From Halichondria panicea (lineage: Eukaryota > Porifera > Demospongiae > Suberitida > Halichondriidae), in the NCBI RefSeq assembly GCF_963675165.1, contig NC_087377.1, forward strand, positions 17,030,518 through 17,094,517: a stretch of 64,000 nt of DNA, written 5' to 3'. A model generated the notes under the pieces. That model was not told the origin of the DNA. It did not search any database and saw nothing but the letters and a program-made list of their open reading frames with translations. Below are positions 11,443 to 21,850 of this stretch, piece after piece. The position numbers and the translations under genes were made by a program. How positions within the stretch are numbered: the stretch's first letter is position 1; every line of letters starts with the position of its first letter.

Positions 11443-11583
11443 GAATGATGGACGTCTGATATGCTCACAAAGTGACTGCTAATAGTTCTGAGACTGCCAC
11501 GAGGCTTCAACTTTAGTGCACATGCGTTGAGATGAGTGACGTCATTGCGGCCTCCATTTAATATGCTATTAAATTCCACGTTA

Positions 11584-11965
11584 CCGTATATGCTCGATCA
11601 GAGGCCGCTCTTGTATAAAGGCCGCACTCAAATAGTAGCCTCCCTTGCTAGCAAAATGAAACATTTAGTAGCCGCTCTCAAATAGTAGCCTCAGTGAACT
11701 AGCATTTCTGCACATGGGCCAAAAAATTATTACTAGCAGCTAGCTACATGTACGTAGCTACAAGTAGCAGCTTGTTAGTGCTTCACAAAGACTTTTTCAT
11801 GGCAGAGTTCAAGTTTATGCAGGTGAAAACAACTTTAGATGACAAACTAAATTATCTGGAGCTAATAAACGCCGCTCTTGAACAGTGGCCTCTCTTGAAT
11901 TGTAGCCTCCTCTTCCAGCAAAATGAAACATTTAGTAGCCGCGGCTCCTGATCAAGCATATACGG
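11584..11965. mobile_element. TIR MITE, family shared with 53379-53768
   Basis: The ends CCGTATATGCTCGATCAG and the inverted CTGATCAAGCATATACGG are flanked by TA. The interior repeats GTAGCCTCC and AAAATGAAACATTTAGTAGC in both orientations and encodes nothing. A second copy with the same ends sits in an intron of the ankyrin gene at 53379-53768. Confidence 0.75.
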
Positions 11966-12129
11966 TAATTAACAAATATCTTGCACGTGACTACATTCCT
12001 CAGTGCTATGGAATTGCTGCAATAGTTACCAGACGTTCCCTCTAGGAGTCTGCTCGCAAGACTACGGAATATGTACGTACTTACATTATGAATACTAGAA
12101 TGATCGTAAGAGTCAGTTAAAAGTGATAC

Positions 12130-12209
12130 CTTTTGTGGAGAGTGAGAGCTGCTGAGCTTTGGCACTCTCCAGGAACTTATTAAAGTCCTCCTCGTCCTGA
12201 GTCAGTGTT
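12130..12209 (-). pseudogene. Orphan exon of the convergent minus-strand gene
   Basis: The minus strand reads TLTQDEEDFNKFLESAKAQQ between a splice acceptor (GGCTACAG, just above 12209) and a donor (GTATCAC, just below 12130). A near-identical exon occurs at 42296-42375. The last exon of the gene survives here only as decayed fragments near 9560-9600. I do not recognise the protein. Confidence 0.5.
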
Positions 12210-12540
12210 CTGTAGCCAGGATAAACAACACATGGACACATTCAAACTGGTAGTGTGATGAAGGGTCTGGTACACGTACTGTACAATGTCATGTACAAAT
12301 ATTGTGAGCTAGTGTTCTCAATTGACACACGTTTCCCTGTACACACCTAAACTGCATACATTGAAGCATACCTTGTATACAAGTGCATGTACATACAGAC
12401 TAGTGAGCATACTAGGTTCCCATTCTTTGTACTGTACATTCAATAGTACACAGTGGACTCATTGCACTGCATAACTACACATTATACACACGTACCTTGT
12501 TCTTGATGAAGGTTCTTCTCAATGCCAGCTATAATGGTTA
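12210..12540 (-). repeat. Block R, copy 1 of 4 (intron of minus gene)
   Basis: About 330 bp starting TAGCCAGGATAAACAACAC and ending near the exon-like words CTTGTTCTTGATGAAGG. It is nearly identical to 33614-33960, 42379-42740 and 56436-56790, and marks the segmental duplication. The far end of this copy (from 12541) is joined to unrelated sequence. Confidence 0.75.
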
Positions 12541-12804
12541 GCGCATGCGCAAGCAGTCGATTACCATAGATATGGCACGATTGTTAAATGACAAGCTTTT
12601 GACTACCATTGGTAGCCAGTAATGTTGTAGTCAACAAAGACAGCCGATTTTCAGTGAATGAGGAAAGAACTGAGTAGACTCTAGTTGTGGTCACATGTAA
12701 AAAAAAGTATATATCTAGGATGGGCAGTCACGTATATATGTATATGCTGAGTGTCTATGTATTGTATATAGCCAACTGAGTAGTTTGAGCATTTAAGACT
12801 TAGT

Positions 12805-13260
12805 TGGGTAGTAGCCAGGTAGTTCAGTTGGTATAGTCGAGTAGCTATATAGTTGGGTAGTGGAGTAGCTATAGGTAGTTGGGTAGTCAAGTAGTCGAGT
12901 AGTTAGGTATAGTGAAGTAGTGCAGTAGCTAGGTAGTTGCATGGGTAGTAAAGTAGTTGGGTAGTCAAGTAGTTGGGTAGTCAAGTAGTCGGGTTAGTCA
13001 AGTAGTTGGGTAGTTGGGTAGTCAAGTAGTTGGGTAGTGAAGTAGTCAAGTAGTTGGGTAGTGAAGTAGTCGGATAGTTGGGTAGTGAAGTAGTTGGGTA
13101 GTGAAGTAGTGAAGTAGTTGGGTAGTGCAGTAGCTAGGTAGTTGGGTAGTGAAGTAGTTGGATAGTGCAGTAGCTAGGTAGTTGGGTAGTGAAGTAGTTG
13201 GGTATAGTGAAGTAGTGAAGTAGTGAGTGAGGTAGTGAAGTAGTCGAGTAGTGAAGTAAT
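12805..13260. repeat. Minisatellite of GTAGTTGGGTAGT-like units
   Basis: Some 450 bp made of short degenerate units combining GTAGTTGG, GTAGTCAA, GTAGTGAA and GTAGCTAG, about 9-20 bp each. The purine/pyrimidine strand bias is strong. Any reading frame here is a by-product of the repeat. Confidence 0.85.
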
Positions 13261-14265
13261 TGTACGGGAGCTCTGTGCTGCATTTAGTGACAAACAGATC
13301 TCAATCACTGTGCAAGACTTTCAGAAGAGAATTGCCAACTTCCCTTTGAACACTGTCAATCCCCAATGGTTCCTAAACAAAACAACTGACAGGACCACGA
13401 TGCCATCTAGCTAGCATCCATGCATGCTAAGCAAAAGAAGTGCTCGCAGATCTACCAGTCCACCTTTGACGAGTCTTTTCTCGAAAAGTTGGAAGCAGGT
13501 ATATGTAATTATAATAATTATAACATTCATCAATATTCATGCTAAAATTATAATTTATCAGGGCATACCTTTAATAGATAGTATATGCAGCATGCACATA
13601 ATTATAATCATACAATTTTGTGTCCTTTTTATAGCTGTACATGGAGAAGAGGTGTGTTCAGCTATAGAGGAAGTTGACAAGGACTCCAGTGGCCTTTGGG
13701 GCGGGGAGAGTCAGACTCCTCCAAAGGAAACCAGTGTGGAAAGAGAGACCCCTCCATCATCAGACACTCCTCATGTTGTAGAGACCCCTCCATCAAACAG
13801 CAGTACAACTCCTCCTTTGGTAGAGACCCCTCCATCATCAGACACTCCTCACGTGGTAGAGATCCCTCCATCAAACAGCAGTACAACTCCTCCTGTGGTA
13901 GCTGTAGAGACCCCTCCATCAGACAGTGGTACGAACAGAGATCCAGCGAGCAGTGGTGAAGCCGTGACAAAACAACTAAAGCGTGCTCTTACACTTTGCA
14001 CTGAAGACAATACTCCTGTGTTGAAGCGCAGCAAACGGATGAAGGGGAGACACAGTACCACCCCTGTGGTGAAACGCAGACGCATGAACAAAAAGATCAA
14101 CAAAAAGATCGACACAAACATTTGTCAGCAGTGCCAGCAGGCAGGAGACGAGGAGAATTGGGTGGGATGTGATTACTGTCCACGTTGGTTCCACATTAAT
14201 TGCGTGAGGATTGACCAACATGCATGACATCCGTGAACAGTGGAAATGCTCAATATGTTAAACAG
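13261..14265 (+). pseudogene. PHD-finger protein gene, broken at the zinc finger
   Basis: Three blocks look coding: 13261-13410 (VRELCAAFSDKQISITVQDF, then a stop), 13433-13498 (CSQIYQSTFDESFLEKLEA, donor at 13499) and 13635-14227. The last holds an acidic part, repeated ETPPSSDTP/ETPPSNSSTTPP units, basic clusters and a PHD finger CQQCQQAGDEENWVGCDYC...WFHINC. The frame then stops at 14225, but the next frame continues DIREQWKCSIC and a stop, exactly the final W-x-C-x2-C of a PHD. Dropping one copy of the CATG duplication at 14220-14227 would join them, so this looks like a 4-bp insertion. PHD fingers usually read histone H3 tails in the nucleus. The gene resembles the C-terminal end of the minus-strand gene at 17275-21405 in layout. 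No start was identified. Confidence 0.6.
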
Positions 14266-14420
14266 ATTGTTCTAAGTTTCTGAGCTATCACTTACGTTTT
14301 GTGTTCACCTAGTAGATATATATCTAGATCTATACTCATTTATTTACTCATTTATTTACTCAATAACAGCTCAATGTTCACTTTGTAGTAAATGTCATGG
14401 TGTTTAGTTATTATGCTTCT
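14262..14420. repeat. 150-bp dispersed repeat (partner 26724-26875)
   Basis: Starts AAACAGATTGTTCTAAG directly after the PHD stop and is almost identical to 26724-26875. The match ends near the word CATGGTGTT. Either a 3' UTR piece duplicated with its gene, or a small mobile sequence. Confidence 0.75.
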
Positions 14421-15040
14421 GTGCGCATGCGCAAGTGAGGTATACGGTAGTGTGTCTGTGTGTCTGTGTGTGTGTAGACTGTTTCAGCTACTCAAGGATC
14501 AATGAAGTGCAAGTAAGAGTTTCTATAGGCTGCTAGTCATGTTTTCTTGGCTTGGTATTTGTGGATTTGCAAAATAAGATATAATGCATGATTTGAGAGC
14601 ACATGAATTGTGTGTGTTCTGTGGTAAGGGATGACGTAAGTAAAATAACTTATACCCTGAGCTGAGCTGTGGCCGGGCCATGCCTTGCCTCGAGACCAGG
14701 CCTGTTGATCTTTACGTATATACCTCCATAGATAGTATCTATGATACCTCTCAGCTTTTGGAGTGATAGTTATTGCGCGTGTACAGTGTAATCTCGCGGA
14801 CCCTTGGAGACCCTGGTATATTATAACCTCTGGCTTGCGAGACTATGTACAGTGTATGTTATAATTTTGGCGGGTAATTATTTTTCAAGGGTAGACTCTA
14901 TAATGAACAGGCACTTTTTGCGGTTGATATTTTCGCGGGTTGGTGCAATTTATGAAATGCACATTGACAAAACATAATTATTAGCACTCGAAGATTATAC
15001 CCGCCATATATACATGTACCATATAGGTAGATATGCATGT
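14421..15040. other. Non-coding stretch
   Basis: No exon supported. It contains a TGTGCGCATGCGCAAG palindrome (about 14420), a short TCTGTGTG run and a pair of inverted words around 14790-14845 (AATCTCGCGGACC, TTGCGAGACTATG). Confidence 0.4.
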
Positions 15041-15054
15041 GTGTGTGTGTGTGT

Positions 15055-16290
15055 GTGTCCACAAAGTTCCTTACATCAAGGTAAATTCTTACAAATGGCA
15101 GACTGTGAGTTGAGTGCATGCGGTTATATGGGTTGCATGTATATGTGCATTCTTTACGTAGAGATAAATTTCTCACACATGCAGCGTCTGTTGTGTATAC
15201 ATGCATGTATATACATGTCCTAAAAGTTCCTTACATGAGTATAAATTCCTTACAATGTGTGCCAATCACACATACATGCATGCATGCATGTGGGTGTGCA
15301 TGTGTACATAATTATGTATATATTTATATATAATGTCCCTGACAGTTCCTTACATAAGGAGAAATTGCTTACAAATATAATTATAGTTGTAATTTCGTTG
15401 TATATGCATGCATGCATGTGTATGTCCTGAAAGTTCCTTACAATAAGGAGAAATTCCTTACAAGTATTGTGTATCACATGTGCATGTATGTATGCATGGG
15501 TGTGCATCACATGTGTATGCCTGAAAGTTCCTTACATAAGGAGAAATTCCTTACAAATAAATTATGGTGTCCAATTTTATTGTGTATCACATGTGGGTGT
15601 GCATCACATGTGTGTATGCCTGAGAGTTCCTTATATATACATAAGGAGAAATTCCTTACAAATAAAGTGTCCAATTTTATTGTGTATCACATGTGCATGG
15701 GTGTGCATCACATGTGTGTATGCCTGAACGTTCCTTACATAAGGAGAAATTCCTTACAAATAAATTATGGTGTCCAATTTTATTGTGTATCACATGTGGG
15801 TGTGCATCACATGTGTGCATGTATGCCTGAGAGTTCCTTATACATAAGGAGAAATTCCTTACAAATAAATTATAGTGCCCAATTTATTGTATATCACATG
15901 TGGGTGCATGTGCATCACATGTGTGTATGCCTGAAAGTTCCTTACATAAGGAGAAATTCCTTACAATTAAATGATGGTGTCCAATTTTATTGTGTATCAC
16001 ATGTGGGTGTGCATCACATGTGTGTATGCCTGAAAGTTCCTTACATAAGGAGAAATTCCTTACAAATAAATTATGGTGTCCAATTTTATTGTGTATCACA
16101 TGTGGGTGTGCATCACATGTGCATGTGTATGCCTGAAAGTTCCTTACATAAGGAGAAATTCCTTACAAATAAAATATTAGTGTCCGCATTGTGTATAATT
16201 ATACATGCATGCATGTGCATGGGTGTGCATGCATCACATGTGTGTATATGTTCTGAAAGTTCCTTACATAAAGATAAATTCCTTACAATT
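15055..16290 (+). repeat. About 12-copy minisatellite, period near 102 bp
   Basis: Each unit has GTTCCTTACATAAGGAGAAA followed by TTCCTTACAA, then a variable AT stretch and CACATGTGGGTGTGCATCAC. Copies of the GTTCCTTA core start near 15065, 15225, 15345, 15432, 15527, 15629, 15731, 15832, 15936, 16035, 16138 and 16258. The left units are longer and more decayed, the right units more uniform. TCCTTACATAAGGA is itself nearly palindromic. Because 102 is a multiple of three, an open frame of 339 codons runs through the array (15412-16431); its Cys/His-rich sequence is a consequence of the repeat and I do not call it a gene. Confidence 0.85.
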
Positions 16291-16291
16291 A

Positions 16292-16823
16292 TGGTGGGCC
16301 GTTTGTTTCAAAATTCAAATGTTATATTTTCATTCAGATTACAATACATTCATTCAAGATGCATATATACAGTATTCATTCAAGACCTGCAATTGTCATT
16401 CAAGATTTTAATGCATTCAAGTCGACAATAATTATTCAAGATATGCATGCATGCATGCATATACAGTCAGATGTCCTTTGCTTAATGCTCAAAACTCGGA
16501 GGTCAGCAACGAACCCTGACCTCTTGTTAATTTTCGTCAATCAATGTCATGTTTCTGGTTTGGGAATTACCACTACTGAGGGAGGGAGTTGATTATTGTG
16601 AACCCCATTTCCTGTTAATTACAACTACACCATGCAATAAAACCACAAAGTGTGGCTATTAGTAAAGTCATCTGAAATTATGCATGTTTATGCATCCATC
16701 AAAATCTTGAATCTTGAATGAATAATCTTGAATGCTCTTCAATGAAAATTGCACATCTTGAATGAATGTATTGTGATCTGAATGAAAATGTAACATTTAA
16801 ATTTTGAAACAAACGGCCCACCA
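16292..16823. mobile_element. Long-TIR element flanked by TA
   Basis: The left arm starting TGGTGGGCCGTTTGTTTCAA (16292) and the right arm ending at 16823 are inverted repeats of about 70 bp with a few mismatches. TA flanks both ends. The element sits immediately after the last minisatellite unit. The interior has no recognised gene. Confidence 0.7.
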
Positions 16824-17274
16824 TATACAAATTGGTTTAATTGGATGCAGGAGCGCAAAGAAATATTATACAGTTGTTCAACTGACTGACATGCATGCAC
16901 TAAGAAGAGAATTTTACTGGTATACTTATACGTTATGTGCATGCATGTGTATATATAATTATGCATGCATGTATAAATTATACTAACCCTAACCCTCACC
17001 CTATATACATGTTATTTATTGATACACGACAATAAAATTATATTTTATTAGCACTACATGTATATAATAATACACTGACTTTGCTATATTCATTACGATC
17101 AATCGATAATCGCATGAATAAAGAATATATAATTATGATGTGATTAAATGATTTACTGCCAGAAAAAAGAGTTGAAATCAACATAATGCATGCACATGCG
17201 CATGCTGAAACGCAAAACAGATTCTATATAATTATATATAGTCAGTCGTATTTTGAATTATTAAGTTTCATTAG
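16824..17274. other. AT-rich spacer
   Basis: No gene seen. It contains ATGCATGC runs and a short TAACCCTAACCCTCACCC stretch (about 16983), too short to be a telomere array. Confidence 0.4.
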
Positions 17275-20200
17275 TCAATGCTTGAAAGAACATTTCCATT
17301 TCCTTTTGAGTACGTACCCTTTTATACATTTCTTATGAAACCACCTTGGACAAAAGTCACACCCCACCCACTTGGCTTCTTGACCATCTATAAATGGTTC
17401 TTTACATACATGGCACCTCGACTCGTCAATCTTAGTGCGTTTTCTTTTTGACTTGGGCTGGTGATCATCCTCCAAGGCTGTAATTGTTAAACACCCTTGA
17501 AGTTTGTTTGCAGCTTGTACCAAGGGATCTGTAGGTGGTCGTACACGCTTCCTTCTTGCTGACCATTTTGCTCTGGTTTGCTTCACAATGAGTTTGGACT
17601 GGGTGTCAGAATCTAGAGTATCCTCTACCCGGAGAGGATTTGTTTGATCAACAATGAGTTTGGTGGACTGGGCGTCAGAATCTAGAGGACTCGTTTGCTT
17701 AACAACAATGAGTTTGGACTGGGCATCAGAATCTAGAGTATCCTTTACCCGGAGAGGACTCGTTTGCTCAACAATGAGTTTGGACTGGGCGTCAGAATCT
17801 AGAGTATCCTTTACCCGGAGAGGACTCGTTTGCTCAACAATGAGTTTGGACTGGGCGTCAGAATCTAGAGTATCCTTTACCCGGAGAGGACTCGTTTGCT
17901 CAACAATGAGTTTGGACTGGGCGTCACAATCTAGAGTATCCTTTACCCGGAGAGGACTCGTTTGCTCAACAATGAGTTTGGACTGGACGTCAGAATCTAG
18001 AGTATCTTCTACCCGGAGAGAACTTGCTTGCTCATCATTAATGGTGAATGAGTTGCCTGCTTCTGGTCGGCGAGGCGTATGATGGTGTACGTCCTGTTTG
18101 CGAATAATAATTATGTGCAGGAGTGTCGGGTGGAGTAAGGACGACAGAGTCCAACTCTTGTTCTGTATATGGAGACACATTTTTTTGATTACATATAATG
18201 CTTATACATGAGTCATTTTAAAATTAAAAAAGACGCACATGCATGCATAAACATTCACCCCTTGCGTTAAGCTTCATCGCACAGCGGCAAAACAACTTTT
18301 ACCGTAATTACATATAATTATAATCTTGAATCTATATACAGCATATGCAACGACAGTGTTTTTGTCGCCTTCTACAACTTTCAAGTAAGTAGTAACTCAT
18401 TAGCAGTTCAAGCAGTCCATGAAAGTGTATAATAATAGCTCGCTCACACGCTGCACACATGCAAAGTGTGTATTGTTATACTTAAGTCACCACTGATTGT
18501 CATTTTATTATCTATATTTGTACAATACATATCTCGTGCACGTCAGGTGACAGTGTCAGCCACATGTTATAATTATAAAAAGTGCATGAAGTGAATACAA
18601 ATCTAAATAGCAAGCCGGTACGTAGACAGCTATACTGGAGATCTATTTAGGCCATTACACAGGGTAATAATAATGCTAATGCATATAGATCTGCATCATG
18701 CATGTATTATAATTTACCTTCTACTTTGGCCTCCACGATGTCAAAAAATTCCTGGGGTACATCTGAATGGGGAGCGATCATGCAGGAATGGCCTACACCA
18801 TTCTCTCGTGTGATTTTTGTTCCTTCATTCTTCTCGGCCAGAAAATACTGGGTGCCAGTTGTCTTCACATTCGCACGTCTCCTAAGCTTTTTCCTAATCC
18901 CACTTTCCTCTTCGTGCGGTATTTCCTTAAGGTCTAAGCCTTTCAAGAATTGCTTGAGTAGTACGGCAACTCCAATTTGCTTTCTTCGTTCGTCACCAAT
19001 AAAATAAGAGCATTTGGGGTTGATCACTCTCAGAATCTATCAAATGTGTTTTTTCAATATGATAAATATAATAATAATTATACGTATACTGCGGCATAAA
19101 AGTTCACGGTCATGAATTGACGTCATGCATGCATGATTATAATACCTCAGAAATGGATGAAGCTCTGGCATATGCCACCAAGTCATTTCCAAGGTTACTG
19201 CAGTGACTGAACTCTGAAATTTCTTTATTCCCGGCACAAGTATATCGTCAAACCAAGAAATCAGACTATCTCCATCAACTATGTCACTCATCCCGGATAT
19301 CTGCACATACATAAATGCATGTGTAAAGTGTATATATCATGCTGCATGCATGTATATAATTATATAGCAAAAAGTAGAAGTGCATGATTTTGCAGCGTAT
19401 GCATATACAGGCAATCATGATTATGGGCTGATTCCAAAAATAAAACAAACCTCCAGAGCAGAAGCCAGAAGAAGACTGTATTCAATCACTGCTCTGGAGT
19501 CAAGGTTGGGTAACATCTCCTTAATGTGTGCTTGAATATTCTTGAGCTTTGTGGGCTGCATACAAGCCACATTGTACCCAATCCTCACAACGGCTGGTCC
19601 GGCTGCTGGTGCCAATGAGAAAATCTCATTTATTGCCTCTGTCGACTGGAGATTGTACTCAAGGTGATGAGGAAACATTACAATTCTTCCTTTGCATACC
19701 ACCCTATATAGAGTGTGGGGGAGCACGGGTGTAGCAACTTAAGGCAATAATTATTATAGGAAGGCTCTGCATAGCAAGGCGCGCTGACTACATAATTATA
19801 ACCATGCAATAGTTAGCTTTTATTAAATGCCGATTAGCAACTACGTACGTAAACTGTATAATACTATAGGTTTATAAGATTATATACCTCTTGTCCATTG
19901 AAGCTAGAGCATCCAAAATGTGCACATTGGCTGTTACTAGAGGAGACACACGACAAGAGCCACTTGACAGTGCATTACCAGTTGTATTACCACCGAAGAC
20001 TGTCAGCAGGATCTTCATAACTTGCTCTGCCGTGTCAGGGTCGTCAAAACACCATGGCATACCACCATGAAGCAACTTCCGTAAGAGAGCATCACTGATG
20101 GAAGAGAAACGAGCATGTCTGACTCCTAGTGCAGCTAGACAGAGCTCCACACTCTTGGTTTTACCACGGTTTACTTCTCCCACAACCATTGTGACACCAA

Positions 20201-21405
20201 AACTCCCGTAAGTTGCTTGTAGCTTCTCATAAAACAACGAGGAAGCCACAGAGCCTATAAAAAAGGTAATGGATGACATGCAGTCACATGCGTGCAGTTA
20301 TAGGATGGACATTAATATTAACTAACCTAACACAAAGACAGCAGAGTAGAAATTGCTCTGAGTCAGCTCACGCAGGCCACCTAACAGTACATCCAATGGC
20401 CTATCAGGAGTAGGGATGGTAGGGAGTGTCTTGTAAAACTGTACCCCGCTTGGAACTACTCCTTCTTTCTTGATTACACTCTCGACCCATACGTAAGTGC
20501 ATTCTCGAAGTGGTATGATCTCACCGTCCTCTTTCACATGGACATAAGGACTGAGAACAATAATCTCACTATCAGGCTGCCTTCCTAGTGCAACAATTGC
20601 TTTTCTGATTCTTCGAGAATAGTCAGGGTCACTAAAATTATATTTCATTAGATATAATGTACATGGATAAATCTCACTTTTCGAAGTCCACAAGCTTGTT
20701 CCAGAAGATGTCAGTGAGCTGACTGCTTTTAAGCTTAGACATTAAGAAATTTCTCGGGAACAGCACTGCCCAACTCTTTAGCAATGTTAAAGCTTTTTTG
20801 GTGGGTTTTATGCCAGGGAAGAAAACAAACCCTATAAAACAGTAAAACACAATTCATAGTAATTTAATAGTCACCATGCATGCAATCACTAACCCCTTGT
20901 CGTCTGTTCCAGAGGCCTTCACCTCCACAATGAAGCCACTGTAATCTGTGTTGTCATCACTTTCAAAAGGTGACGAAACTCTGCAAACGAACTTGAAAGT
21001 AAAGTTTGTCAGGGGAGTAAATATGTCGCCTGTTTTCAGATAGCCAATGGCATTGTTTTGCTCTGTGAATTCTGCACAAAAACAGTCTATAATTGTATAC
21101 ATAATTATATGGTTTTACCAAGGAAATTACATGTAATTGTCACATGCAATTCCTGCTAATATACATGCATGTTTTGGAAAAATATTTTCACAAAATAGAT
21201 CTAATATCTCGGCAAAAGGCTGTCTGTTCAGAGACAGGCATGCATGCAAGGGATAATGATGCCAGTATACAATCTAAAAGTCATTCCAAATGGCTGTACA
21301 TTCATGCAGTTGACTAACCTGGTGATGAGTGCTCCATGCTTGCCAGAGGTCAACTTGCACTTGTTTCTTGCTTGTCTGAGGCACACTGATGCTAGATAGC
21401 AGCTA
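17275..21405 (-). CDS. P-loop NTPase (DUF927/primase-helicase-like) with repeat tail and PHD finger
   Basis: Minus-strand exons with good splice sites, 5' to 3': 21405-21319, 21071-20894, 20831-20678, 20631-20327, 20254-19888, 19703-19451, 19300-19146, 19036-18718, and a last exon from about 18165 to 17275. The 19888-20254 exon has a Walker A (GEVNRGKTKS), a Walker B-like WCFDDP and a sensor-like VTANVHI. The upstream exon TPLTNFTFKFVCRV resembles the segment before the ATPase core in DUF927 proteins. The last exon has about seven 22-residue units (SPLRVKDTLDSDAQSKLIVEQ) and a PHD finger with CHVC...CDFC...FHKKC...WKC; the final Cys of the PHD is not present in the expected place (CSFKH then stop). 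The true start, and the join into the last exon, are unresolved. The family assignment is tentative. Confidence 0.55.
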
Positions 21406-21850
21406 CTATTGACAGCAAAGACATGATAGACTTCTCTCTTAGATTTACCATGCAGGTCTCCGGTATGTGGCAAGTCAGCGCGCCATACACCTCAGTCCAC
21501 CAATGATAATGCTCATATTTGACCGCAATGACGAAATCAGTGCGCCTTACAGTACTGGAACCATACACTGGAAGCAGAGTAGAGGACACAAACCACCAGT
21601 AACTGGACACCTTGTCCACCAATGATAATGCTTATACTTTACCACAATGGCGCGCCTTACAGTAGGTTATTGTACTGGAATAGAATATTCTACACAACTA
21701 GATCTGGACACCACCTTGACATACCTCACCCACAAAAATCACAATTAATGCTGATTCATCTTGCAACTGCTAGAATATAGGCTATAGTTCATGCCAAGGT
21801 TTAGCTAATCAAAGTTTATAGCATACACAGTCACTTATAGCTACAGAGAT
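21406..21850 (-). other. Possible 5' exons of the NTPase gene, with a duplication
   Basis: On the minus strand a sequence coding VRRTDFVIAVKYEHYHWWTE (about 21545-21490) is preceded by a partial second copy (KYKHYHWWT, about 21640-21610). They look like tandemly duplicated coding DNA. I cannot place a start codon or splice sites confidently. Confidence 0.3.

Noticed and set aside
13662-14121. Minus-strand frames opposite the PHD gene
   Set aside because: Shadow frames of the plus-strand ETPPS repeats; the PHD cysteines are on the plus strand.
15055-16290. Repeat-spacer pattern, possible CRISPR
   Set aside because: The spacers are themselves repeated and the host is plainly eukaryotic; no cas genes.
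15412-16431. 339-codon open frame rich in Cys, His and Met
   Set aside because: It coincides exactly with the 102-bp minisatellite; the open frame follows from a period divisible by three and no splice or start context supports a gene.
16983-17003. TAACCCTAACCCTCACCC stretch, possible interstitial telomere
   Set aside because: Only two and a half units; similar short matches at 7597 and 40230 are part of gene introns.
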